A DNA stretch of 38,307 nucleotides from Sedimenticola sp. (GTDB lineage Bacteria > Pseudomonadota > Gammaproteobacteria > Chromatiales > Chromatiaceae), in contig PKUO01000082.1 in the NCBI GenBank assembly GCA_002869585.1, positions 1-38,307 on the forward strand, in the 5' to 3' direction. Numbering within the stretch: the stretch's first letter is position 1; every line of letters begins with the position of its first letter. Under the pieces are notes generated by a model. The model searched no databases, had not been told where the DNA came from, and worked only from the letters and a program-made list of their open reading frames with translations. Positions 17,020 through 25,300 of the stretch are shown piece by piece. Made by a program: the position numbers and the translations under genes.

Positions 17020-18033
17020 ATGATGTTAAATAAATTTGTACGAAGCTTCTCTTTGGTTTTGGGATTTGCAGTTTGCGCTGGAGTAACCGCTTCGCCGGGT
17101 CGCTTGCCGCATAGCATGATACCGACCTTCTATCCTGCGCAGCAGATCCAGGCTTATCCCGGGTATCAGCCTCAATACCGCTACAGGCCGATCAACAGAC
17201 GGGTGGTTACAGCGCCTCAATACCGGCCACAACCTGTGCCCTACAATTATTATAATCAGCGAGCTTACTACCAGCCCGCTGTGCAGCCACCCAACCCCTA
17301 TGCCTACTATCAACCCTATCCGATGGGTGCATATCCACAGCAATACTATTCGCAGACTGCAGGGGTCTATCCAGTGCCGGGTTATATGGGAAGGTACCAG
17401 TACCCCAACAGAACATATAATTGGCGCCCCCCGATTACTACATACAACCGGTATCCAATGACTGCGGGTATTCCTGTTCAGCGGCCATACGGCGGAATAC
17501 CGGGATACGGTTTTCGCCCGAATATGCCGGTCAATCCTTGGGTTGCACAGGGCTATACGCCACCGATGCCCTATCAGTCGATGCCGGTTTATTATGGGCA
17601 AAATAGAGGTTTGGCCTATCAATTTCAGCCTATACCCAATGTCTCTCCCTATGCTATGGCCGGTCATCCGGTCAATTACCGGTTACCTGGCGCTATAGCG
17701 CCCAGATACAACCCTTATCAGTATGCACCCGGTCAGCGTCTGTTGGCCCACTCTGGTCTGCCGGCACCGCAGATGAGCGCACCCCAGGGCCGCTACCTGC
17801 CTCGTTATGGCGTGTCGAACCAGTACATGGCGGGAAGTCCGAGTTCGGTCTACCGCTTCAGACCTGACCCGAAATTCACTCAGCCGGTGGCGCATACCCA
17901 GCAAAACCGTTATTTTCCAGATCAGCCGGTCAGTTCGTCGCTGAATCAACCGCAGTATCACCCTAACAATCAGGGCGGGGAAAAATTTGTCTGGCGCCCC
18001 ATGGATGCCATTGCAGGAAATGACCCATATTGA
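17020..18033 (+). CDS. Secreted Tyr/Pro/Gln-rich protein of unknown function (2)
   Basis: 337 residues with a signal peptide (about residues 1-25, AGVTASPG). The rest is dominated by Tyr, Pro, Gln, Arg, Asn and Gly with no recognisable fold. Aromatic-rich motifs recur: YRYRPIN, FRPNMPVN, YQFQPIPN, YRFRPDPKF and the C-terminal FVWRPMD. After the signal peptide I see almost no Cys, Trp is rare and Lys is scarce. The composition recalls sulfur-globule proteins, byssus-like adhesives or matrix proteins. It has the same motif family as the protein at 15549. The gene is 51 bp after the DUF4412-like gene and 37 bp before the ParA gene. Confidence 0.72.
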   Translation: MMLNKFVRSFSLVLGFAVCAGVTASPGRLPHSMIPTFYPAQQIQAYPGYQPQYRYRPINRRVVTAPQYRPQPVPYNYYNQRAYYQPAVQPPNPYAYYQPYPMGAYPQQYYSQTAGVYPVPGYMGRYQYPNRTYNWRPPITTYNRYPMTAGIPVQRPYGGIPGYGFRPNMPVNPWVAQGYTPPMPYQSMPVYYGQNRGLAYQFQPIPNVSPYAMAGHPVNYRLPGAIAPRYNPYQYAPGQRLLAHSGLPAPQMSAPQGRYLPRYGVSNQYMAGSPSSVYRFRPDPKFTQPVAHTQQNRYFPDQPVSSSLNQPQYHPNNQGGEKFVWRPMDAIAGNDPY

Positions 18034-18070
18034 GATCGATCACTAAAATTCTCTGATAAAGGATGACCTT

Positions 18071-18715
18071 ATGATAACGGTGGTAGGTAGTATGAAAGGT
18101 GGCTCAGGTAAAAGTACGGTAACTTTTAATCTGGCAGTCTGGCTGGCTATGGCAGAGATGGATGTACTCGCTATCGACCTGGATCCACAGGCCACCCTGC
18201 GTGATGTTGCCGAGGTCAGAGAGGAAGAGGGTTATAAGCCAAAAATCAAGGTCTTTGGCAAGAAGGCTTTGGAAAGTGACAAGCTGAAGACAGCTGCCGA
18301 AGTGCTCATCGATGTGGGTACGGCCGATCTGTCAACAATGAAAAAGGCCATAGCTGTCGCTGATCGAGTGGTCGTTCCTGTCCCCCCCTCACAGGCGGAT
18401 ATCTGGTCGACCCAGCGTTTTATTCAGTTCGTGCAAAACCTCAAGCCCGAGAGCACACCGGAGATCCTCGGGTTTATCAATCGGGGCGATACCCATCATG
18501 CGGTGCGTGAAACCGATGAGGCCGCTGCCGCGCTTGTCTCTTTGCCAGGGATAAAGTTTATTAAACCGAGACTTTCCCAGCGAACCATTTTCAGACGCTC
18601 GTTTAGCGAAGGTATGGCGGTATTCGAACTGAACTCCAAAGGCAAAGGGTCGCAGGAGTTTACGGCGCTGTGTGCGGCGCTCTATCCGCAATTACTGGGC
18701 AATAACCTGAAATAA
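18071..18715 (+). CDS. Orphan ParA/MinD-family ATPase
   Basis: 214 residues with the deviant Walker A KGGSGKST (residues 9-16), IDLDPQATL (switch I region) and VLIDVGTADL (Walker B). The C-terminal basic stretch RLSQRTIFRRSF may contact DNA. No ParB gene or centromere-like repeats are seen, so it is not a plasmid or chromosome partition pair. Orphan ParAs position carboxysomes, chemoreceptors, cellulose synthase and conjugation machinery. It lies only 12 bp before the membrane TPR gene, so a role in positioning that complex is plausible. The substrate is not established. Confidence 0.85.
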   Translation: MITVVGSMKGGSGKSTVTFNLAVWLAMAEMDVLAIDLDPQATLRDVAEVREEEGYKPKIKVFGKKALESDKLKTAAEVLIDVGTADLSTMKKAIAVADRVVVPVPPSQADIWSTQRFIQFVQNLKPESTPEILGFINRGDTHHAVRETDEAAAALVSLPGIKFIKPRLSQRTIFRRSFSEGMAVFELNSKGKGSQEFTALCAALYPQLLGNNLK

Positions 18716-18727
18716 GATCCGGGTCAT

Positions 18728-19750
18728 ATGAAAAACGTATTCGGTTGGGCATCGCAACATATCATCCTGCTGATATTGATGGTGTTTATTGCTGTCGGTT
18801 TACTGTTTAGGCAAGAGATTATTGGCACGGATCCAGTGCCTATGACTGTCGCCGATCAGGGAGTTAGCGAGCCATCTCAGACTGAAGTGACAGAAGATGA
18901 AGCCAATCAAACAGGTACAACTGCGGATGATATGAAACCGGACATGATGCCAAGCACAACGGTTACAGCGGAATCAGTTGTTGAGGAAACACCTCAGACA
19001 GTGGTTTCCACAGATCCGGCTGTCGAGACGATACAGCAAGTCGATGCGCTTCCAGAGAACGGCCAGGAGCCTCAAAGCGGCGAGCAGTCTGAACAAATAA
19101 AGAATGACAGTGAGCAGGCGTTGGTGGAAGGGCAAGCACAACCGCTAACCAATCTCGAGCAATCTTCGGATCAGCAGACTGCGCAAGAAAGCAGCGATGC
19201 GATGATCAAAGATCAGGGTTTGGGTTCTCCGCTTACGGCAGCTCCGGCAAACCCATCTATCCCGTCTATTGCCGATCAACCATCTGCGATTCCCGCGCCA
19301 AACGAATCTGTTGGGGAATATCCTCCCGTTCCAGCGGGTGAAATACAGCCGCTGACACCCCTTGAAGAACAGGCCCTTACTCTGAAATATCGTCCTGCAG
19401 AGGAAGATGATGAGGAGCCATCTGTTCCTGAAGTGTTGGCCACTCGCGACACCTATTTTGATGATGCAAGGCAGGCTTACTGGAATGGGGAGGAGGACAA
19501 GGCGATAGGGATATACCAGGCCTTGATTGATTACTATCCTGAAGACACAGATGCCTATGGCGAATTAGGGAATATATTTCTCAAACGAGGGGATACCCAG
19601 ACGGCATTTGATTATTATGTGCAAGTTGTTCTATTGTTGGAACAAACGGGCAAAAAGATTCAGGCCGAGGCATTCGTCAAAAGCGTCAGCCGATTCGACA
19701 GTCAATTGGCTGAACGTTTAAAACGGCAATCCGATGTGCAGGATCGCTAG
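18728..19750 (+). CDS. Membrane-anchored TPR protein with long acidic linker
   Basis: 340 residues: one N-terminal transmembrane helix (about residues 11-30), then a disordered linker of about 190 residues rich in Glu, Gln, Thr, Pro and Ser, then two to three TPR units at the C-terminus (DARQAYWNGEEDKAIGIYQALIDYYPEDTDAYGELGNIF and on). The short N-terminus and lack of a cleavage site suggest a bitopic inner-membrane protein with its TPR domain in the periplasm. TPRs bind peptides or protein partners. It is tightly linked to the ParA gene. Orthology is not recognised. Confidence 0.72.
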   Translation: MKNVFGWASQHIILLILMVFIAVGLLFRQEIIGTDPVPMTVADQGVSEPSQTEVTEDEANQTGTTADDMKPDMMPSTTVTAESVVEETPQTVVSTDPAVETIQQVDALPENGQEPQSGEQSEQIKNDSEQALVEGQAQPLTNLEQSSDQQTAQESSDAMIKDQGLGSPLTAAPANPSIPSIADQPSAIPAPNESVGEYPPVPAGEIQPLTPLEEQALTLKYRPAEEDDEEPSVPEVLATRDTYFDDARQAYWNGEEDKAIGIYQALIDYYPEDTDAYGELGNIFLKRGDTQTAFDYYVQVVLLLEQTGKKIQAEAFVKSVSRFDSQLAERLKRQSDVQDR

Positions 19751-19805
19751 AACTTACGTTTTCGAATTCATATTCAAGAAGAACAAATAAAACCGGGGGG
19801 GTGCA

Positions 19806-20384
19806 ATGGGGCTGATCAGAAATTTATTAGCATTAATCGGGCTGGTTGTGGTGCTTGGAGCGGGTACTGCCTGGTTCAAAGCCAAGGAAAACATGGTTGG
19901 ATTTGATCCAAATGCCTTCAATGTTTACAAGGAACTGGCTGAAAATATTATCGCCACCAAAAATGCTGCAGAAGCGACTGTCTGGAAATTTCCTGTGAAA
20001 GAGGGGCTGACAGCCGAAGAGGTGGAAGAGACGATGAAGTTCGTGGCTAACGAACATAACATGTCGGCAGTAGGCGAATTGCCACTTTACAAGGATGTCG
20101 AGGCAAAGAGTGGTAAGCCCTACCGATTTGTAAAGATCTATATGTTCTGCAATTCACTCACAGCTGCAAGGATGCTGGACTACAGCGATGCATTCTCTGC
20201 CTACCTGCCATGTCGTGTCACACTGCTCGAAGATCCTCAGGGAAAACTCTGGCTTTATACCCTTAATATGGACCTGATGATCCACGGTGGTGCCTCTCTC
20301 CCTACCGAGCTTAAGGAAGAGTCTGTTTCTGTTAAAGAGAAGATTCTGGACATCATGAAGCGGGGTGCTTCGGGCGAATTCTGA
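19806..20384 (+). CDS. Membrane-anchored DUF302 protein
   Basis: 192 residues with an N-terminal anchor (residues 5-22) and a DUF302 domain: GLTAEEVEETMKFVANEH, YRFVKIYMFCNSLTAARML, LPCRVTLLEDPQGKLWLYT. The two Cys (in FCNS and LPCR) are in the positions typical of this family. DUF302 proteins are small alpha/beta proteins often found near sulfur- or metal-linked genes; their activity is unknown. GGGGGGG (19795-19801) just before the start acts as the ribosome site. It ends the contiguous plus-strand run, with a hairpin after it. Confidence 0.78.
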   Translation: MGLIRNLLALIGLVVVLGAGTAWFKAKENMVGFDPNAFNVYKELAENIIATKNAAEATVWKFPVKEGLTAEEVEETMKFVANEHNMSAVGELPLYKDVEAKSGKPYRFVKIYMFCNSLTAARMLDYSDAFSAYLPCRVTLLEDPQGKLWLYTLNMDLMIHGGASLPTELKEESVSVKEKILDIMKRGASGEF

Positions 20385-20404
20385 TCCCCTGAACTGGCCG
20401 TTTT

Positions 20405-20438
20405 GCCCGGTCGCAGGTTGCCAATCCAGCGATCGGGC
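20405..20438 (+). terminator. Possible hairpin terminator after the DUF302 gene
   Basis: Stem GCCCGGTCGC (20405-20414) against GCGATCGGGC (20429-20438), 10 bp with one G-T pair and a 14-nt loop. No T run follows directly, so termination may be weak or Rho-assisted. Confidence 0.4.
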
Positions 20439-20516
20439 TTCATGATTATTCCACTGAAAAACAAAAATACTATAAATATCAATAAGTAATAAAATCAAGC
20501 TGGACTTTATCTACTG

Positions 20517-20544
20517 TTGTTAGTGTGTGTATTTATGGTATTCT
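20517..20544 (+). promoter_or_regulatory. Putative sigma-70-type promoter
   Basis: TTGTTA and TATTCT separated by 16 bp, in a very AT-rich stretch about 50 bp before the start of the next gene. It would give the Met-rich coiled-coil gene its own transcript. Weak match; by eye only. Confidence 0.35.
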
Positions 20545-20595
20545 TGAATGGATTTAGTGTACAACTACGTATGAATTTTTTAGTGGAGGTGGGGC

Positions 20596-21087
20596 ATGGC
20601 CCAGAAAAGTACTGCGGTTGAGCAGGAAGTGCAGCCAAACCTATCCCGTACAGATTACTCAATGGATAGGCTGTCAGAGGCATTTGAAACCAGCGCCCGC
20701 AGATGGGAGTTGATTGTCTATCCCTCTTTGTTTGCCTTCATCATCCTCGCCGCATATGGCTTCTATCTGGTTTTTAGTCTGGCCAGGGACGTTCATTATC
20801 TGGCCATCAGCGTCGATTCCAATATGACTGTTCTCGCCAGTAATATGCAGGCGGTTTCAGAAAACATGACACAGTTGACCGGTAATATCAGGACAATGAC
20901 GACCTCTCTGAACAGTATCGACCTGAAGGTTGCTACTCTGGAGCCGATGTTGACCAACATGGACTCCATGGACCGGTCAATGCAATCAATGACGCTGGCT
21001 ACACACCGTATGCGTGACGACATGTCTTTGATGAATCACAGCATTTCCAGGCCGATGTCGTTTATGAATTCTTTCATGCCCTGGTAA
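20596..21087 (+). CDS. Membrane-anchored Met-rich coiled-coil protein
   Basis: 163 residues: a short cytoplasmic head (residues 1-35), one transmembrane helix (about 40-62, LIVYPSLFAFIILAAYGFYL), then a periplasmic helix of about 100 residues. In it hydrophobic positions, many of them Met, recur with heptad-like spacing (NMQAVSENMTQL, MDSMDRSMQSMTLATHRM). It resembles the ligand-side stalk of methyl-accepting proteins but has no HAMP or signalling domain. GGAGGTGG precedes the ATG. Function unknown. It closes the plus-strand run and converges on the fimX-like gene. Confidence 0.7.
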   Translation: MAQKSTAVEQEVQPNLSRTDYSMDRLSEAFETSARRWELIVYPSLFAFIILAAYGFYLVFSLARDVHYLAISVDSNMTVLASNMQAVSENMTQLTGNIRTMTTSLNSIDLKVATLEPMLTNMDSMDRSMQSMTLATHRMRDDMSLMNHSISRPMSFMNSFMPW

Positions 21088-21110
21088 TAACTTAGGGTGT
21101 ATATAGCCGA

Positions 21111-23204
21111 TCAGCCTGTCGCGTTGAAGTCGTAAGTGATACTTTCTGACGGCTCCTGTAAAAAATATCCCTGGATATAATTCACCCCTACCGTCCAAAG
21201 GATGGCCAGACTGTTGGCATCCTCCACGCCCATGGCGATGGTTTTTGCACCATGCGAGATGGCGATTTTATTGAGTGAGTTCAGCTCGTCCTGTTTGTGT
21301 TGATTGGTTGCCAGATCAACCATGAAGTCGTTATCCAGCTTCACATAATCAACGGCCAGGTGTTTAAGCAGGTTTTCAGAGTTCTGGTTGGATCCAAACT
21401 GATCCACGGCAAACTGGCATTTGATTTTTTTCAGGCCATCTATGAGTTTTTTGGCTGCCTGCGTGTGAGTGCGCAAGTCGCTGTCCTTGATCTGAAAGGT
21501 CAGCCAAGGCCCTTTGGCTTGATGTTCCCTGAGACAGTCACAAATCCAGATCAGCAGTGAGTCATCTTCCAGTGCAGTGCTGGAAATGTTGACGAAGAAA
21601 TTGATTTTTCTGCCCTTATGGCGCTGGATGGACAGCTCTTCGATAGCCTTTTTGATGATCCAGCGGTCAATGGCTGCCATCTGTCCCGACTGTTCTGCTG
21701 CTTTCATAAAATAGTTGGGTAGAATCTCTTCATTATTCTGATCGATCAGACGTGTGAGTACCGCATAATTTTCACGGCTGTCCCCCTGCAGACTGACAAT
21801 GGGTTGGTAAACCAGTCTAAACTTGTCGTTTGCAAGCGCATGGCTGATCAAATCATTGATTTTACTTTCATTGCCCTGATCTTTATCGCCATACGAGGGT
21901 GACATCTCTTCGGGGTCGTAGATCGAAAAACGATTGCCACCTTCCTGCTTGGCAACCTCAAAGGCCTGGTAGGACTGATTAATGAACTCCTGGCTGCTCT
22001 TGGTCTCGGCTGACTGCAGGCTTATACCGATACTGCAACTGGGATGCTGAGACGCTGCGCCATCCTGGTAGCCAATAGCCTGTATCGCACTGCGCAGGTG
22101 CTCAGCCAGTGGTTCGCTATCCAGGGTGTTGGATTTTTTACTGAGTATGGTAAAGGTGTGATCTCCGAATCTGGCCAGCAGGTCATCCTCGGCGACAATC
22201 TCCTTGAGCGCCTCGGCAATCTGTTTCAACAGGGTGTCGCTGCTGGCGATACCAATCCCCGACCGGATATCCTGAAATCCGTCGATTACCAGATAGAACA
22301 GGGCATAAGCGGGATTGTCGGTTGTCGATTCCAGGGCACGGTCGACGTTTTCCATAAAATACTGGCGATTGATCAGGCCGGTTTGAATGTCCTGGCTGGA
22401 GATCAGGCGTATCTTCTCTTCCAGTTCCTGGCTTTTGGACTTGTCCCGAATGATAATCTGTGTGCAGGGCTCCTGATCGATAGTCGCCGGCGCAAACTCC
22501 AGCGTTGCGTTGAACACCCCGTTGTTGGTGCTCCGGCAGCTGATTGCGATATCCGTTTTATTGTGCTCGATGTCCTTTAAAAATGCCTTGAACCGCTTCT
22601 GTTCTGGTGGCGCGATCAAATCCAGAATCGGCAGTCCCTCAATCTCATCGATATCAACGAAACCAAACATTTCCAGATAGGTCGGGTTTGCGTGGACGTG
22701 CATGCCCTCGTGTATGTAGGCGATTGCATCGCGCGAGTGTTCGATCAGTGAAGTGCATCGGTCTTCCGCCTCGTTTAGTCTCTCGCGCAATGTATCCAAC
22801 AGCCGTCTGTTGATCACATCGCCGAACTCACGCTTGATGACCAATTGCAGGTGCAGAGGGTCTTCAGTTGAAACCACATCCCTGGCGCCATCTTGCATGG
22901 CCTGCAGGAGTTTGTCTGAATCCTGATCCTGATAGAGAATGATGAGAGGCGTTTGCGGTTGCAGTTTTCTGCAAAGTTGAATCGCTTTTTCAAAGGATGG
23001 GACGGCGTTTTCAGCCGTGCACAGGATAATGTCGTGTTTTCCGTTGCTCAGTGCTTCAAGCAACTCAGCCTCTTCGACGATGCAGGTGGGGTGTATTGTC
23101 AATCCCGCATTGCGCAAGGTATTGGCATTAATTTCTGCATTATTAGGAGACTGATCGATAATCAGCAGGTCAATCGCGTTGTCACTATTCTGTTTATTAT
23201 TCAT
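21111..23204 (-). CDS. fimX: FimX-like protein (REC-PAS-degenerate GGDEF-degenerate EAL)
   Basis: 697 residues: receiver-like domain (1-125), PAS (about 150-265), GGDEF-type domain (about 270-430) and EAL-type domain (about 445-697). The GGDEF signature is changed to RFGDHTF (about 346-352), and the EAL motif reads YAVLTRL (about 478), lacking the catalytic Glu. Both enzyme activities are probably lost, leaving c-di-GMP binding. P. aeruginosa FimX has this domain order and controls type IV pilus assembly and twitching. The conserved gene upstream and psd/rhodanese further on match that neighbourhood as I recall it. No pilus genes are in the window. Confidence 0.8.
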   Translation of the reverse strand: MNNKQNSDNAIDLLIIDQSPNNAEINANTLRNAGLTIHPTCIVEEAELLEALSNGKHDIILCTAENAVPSFEKAIQLCRKLQPQTPLIILYQDQDSDKLLQAMQDGARDVVSTEDPLHLQLVIKREFGDVINRRLLDTLRERLNEAEDRCTSLIEHSRDAIAYIHEGMHVHANPTYLEMFGFVDIDEIEGLPILDLIAPPEQKRFKAFLKDIEHNKTDIAISCRSTNNGVFNATLEFAPATIDQEPCTQIIIRDKSKSQELEEKIRLISSQDIQTGLINRQYFMENVDRALESTTDNPAYALFYLVIDGFQDIRSGIGIASSDTLLKQIAEALKEIVAEDDLLARFGDHTFTILSKKSNTLDSEPLAEHLRSAIQAIGYQDGAASQHPSCSIGISLQSAETKSSQEFINQSYQAFEVAKQEGGNRFSIYDPEEMSPSYGDKDQGNESKINDLISHALANDKFRLVYQPIVSLQGDSRENYAVLTRLIDQNNEEILPNYFMKAAEQSGQMAAIDRWIIKKAIEELSIQRHKGRKINFFVNISSTALEDDSLLIWICDCLREHQAKGPWLTFQIKDSDLRTHTQAAKKLIDGLKKIKCQFAVDQFGSNQNSENLLKHLAVDYVKLDNDFMVDLATNQHKQDELNSLNKIAISHGAKTIAMGVEDANSLAILWTVGVNYIQGYFLQEPSESITYDFNATG

Positions 23205-23316
23205 CGCAACAAAATTCTAAACTCATCTAATGATATTTTGCACGAAACTGTCGATTCAGGCAGTTGGCTGAGCAGGCTGTGGTAGTGCCGTTGTTTCATT
23301 CAGGCGCAAAAATTCT

Positions 23317-25134
23317 TCATAACATAGACCAGATATTGTCGAAGTCTTCATCTGTCTTTTCATCAGAAGTGCCGGACAGACTGTTTTTAGTGCTCTGGTG
23401 AATGAACTGGAACTGGGTGAATGCACCGGTCGACTCCAACATTCGGGTCAGCCGGATATGACTATGGCCATTTTCTGTTTCCAGAACCAGTTTGTCGCCG
23501 GTTTTAAACAGCATTGTCGCGACCACGAGACTGGCCGCCTTGCCGGACGATTTTAATTCAGGCAGTAGCAGCCCTTTATGCACCGAATCCGGAGCATCTG
23601 CGTGTTCGGTGCTTTTTATGCTGACCGGGATTGATCCGGGTGAAATCATCTCCATTCCGATCTGCAGGCCAAAGCCGGGAGTGTTTTTCATCCAGCGGCT
23701 GATGCCTATACCAAATTGGTTTGAGTTGGTTGCGGACTGAATGCCAATGATTTCCCCAACCCGGATACGGGGCGTATTGACGCCATGCCAGTGGATGCAG
23801 TATCCCCCGGCGCTTTCATTGACTGTTTTACAGACGAAGGTTTCTATTGCGGCCTCGTCGGCAGGATTGGTCCATGCGGCCGCTTGGGTATATTTATAAC
23901 TACCGGGTTGGTGATAACCCGAGAGTATGGTCTCTTCATGGGCCGGAGTGTTCGGCGAAATCGACAGTCGTCGTTGCTGTTCGCTGGTATACAGGGACTG
24001 GCCTGACTGATGCTGATCATACCAATCCATTTCCTCATCCTGGTCCTCATCAGCGGGCTGGGTAGCCTTCGGCTTAAGGGACAGCAAGGCATGGATTGCG
24101 CTCAGGCCAACCGCCGTTTTCAATTCAAAGTTCAGCTTTGTTCTGACAAACTCTCTTTTCGGCGCACTGCTCAGAATCTGAATCAGTTGTCGGAGCAGAT
24201 GTTTGGATGTCCGGTTACGCGAAGAATAGGACTCCAATCCCGGTTGTTCCGTTGGCAGTGCATCAAACTCGGATCTGAGAAAGGTCACAAGTTCATGGGT
24301 CGTGATGATGCGATCCTGATCGCTCAGTTTTTCATCCAGCAGTTCAAGATGCAGGGGCGGGTTGTCCTCTGAGATTTTAATGACAAACTCTGAGCTTGCG
24401 TGGGTTCCCGAGGACCTTTTTTCCAGGCTGATTTTTTTTGCCCAACTCGGCAGCATCTGATGGATGTGCAGGATTTCTCTCTGCCGCTGACGGTAGGGCG
24501 AGGTAATCGAGAACAGCAGGATTTGTTTATAGACATCGCTGATGGTGCTGGTCTGGGACTTGTCCTTTCCCTCGGTGACCGGGATATGATCAATCTTGTT
24601 CTGCTCGGCGAAGGCGTACAGCCGGTTAACCTCTTTCCAGATGTTGGCAGGGTTGGGGTCATAGACGATCGCTGACTGGTAATGCACCAGGCCGAGGTAA
24701 CGGAGTGTCCGGTGAATGGCGATGACCAGCAGTTTCTTGTCGAACTTGCCGCCCTTGCCGCTGACCATCATCTCGATGAATATCTTGTAGGCGATCGCCA
24801 GTTCCGCATAGAGCTCCCGGTTCAGGACCGCTATTTTTCTATTTTTGGCCGACAACGGAAAAGAGACGTCGTAATAGTATTTGCGTAAATTCGACGCGAT
24901 GTAGTCTATGGGTTGTCGGAAAATCTCGGCATTTTTGATCCGTGCGATATTGGGAATATCAACACGGTTGAACTCAACCAACGTTTTGAAGACCTGGCGG
25001 GATGTCTCACCGACATTCGCAGTCGGTAAGGATTTGATCCAGGACTCGACGTCCTTCGGACTGGCCAAAAAAGAGGTCGAAGACGATGAGGTCCTCTCGG
25101 GTGTTTTAAGCCCAAGTGTCTTCTGTGTTTCCAT
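23317..25134 (-). CDS. Conserved FimX-neighbour protein, PilZ-like C-terminal region
   Basis: 605 residues, no signal peptide. The long helical N-terminal part (about 25-330) includes WIKSLPTANVGETSRQVFKTL, a conserved-looking opening. A linker follows, then a beta-rich C-terminal third (about 430-560, RIRVGEIIGIQSATNSNQFG then GISRWMKN) that looks like a PilZ-type barrel. The PilZ RxxxR and D/NxSxxG signatures are not clear. It corresponds by position and size to the gene next to fimX in pseudomonads, and it is upstream of fimX on the same strand, probably in one operon. A c-di-GMP role is inferred. Confidence 0.6.
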   Translation of the reverse strand: METQKTLGLKTPERTSSSSTSFLASPKDVESWIKSLPTANVGETSRQVFKTLVEFNRVDIPNIARIKNAEIFRQPIDYIASNLRKYYYDVSFPLSAKNRKIAVLNRELYAELAIAYKIFIEMMVSGKGGKFDKKLLVIAIHRTLRYLGLVHYQSAIVYDPNPANIWKEVNRLYAFAEQNKIDHIPVTEGKDKSQTSTISDVYKQILLFSITSPYRQRQREILHIHQMLPSWAKKISLEKRSSGTHASSEFVIKISEDNPPLHLELLDEKLSDQDRIITTHELVTFLRSEFDALPTEQPGLESYSSRNRTSKHLLRQLIQILSSAPKREFVRTKLNFELKTAVGLSAIHALLSLKPKATQPADEDQDEEMDWYDQHQSGQSLYTSEQQRRLSISPNTPAHEETILSGYHQPGSYKYTQAAAWTNPADEAAIETFVCKTVNESAGGYCIHWHGVNTPRIRVGEIIGIQSATNSNQFGIGISRWMKNTPGFGLQIGMEMISPGSIPVSIKSTEHADAPDSVHKGLLLPELKSSGKAASLVVATMLFKTGDKLVLETENGHSHIRLTRMLESTGAFTQFQFIHQSTKNSLSGTSDEKTDEDFDNIWSML

Positions 25135-25300
25135 GGATATTTATTCCTGCACCTAAAATTTAGCTTTAGAATTAATAGGTTATACCACTATCGCCCAGCG
25201 CGGATGAGTCAATGGTCAGAATCTTAAGTAATAGTTCATACTACTACAGTATGTTTTTGATTATAACTGTAATTGGATAGTTTTTCCGGGTTAACAATCG
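25135..25300. other. Intergenic region upstream of the fimX operon
   Basis: 166 AT-rich bases between epmB and the conserved FimX-neighbour gene, both on the minus strand. It probably holds the promoter of the FimX pair. I see no clear terminator or operator. Confidence 0.4.
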
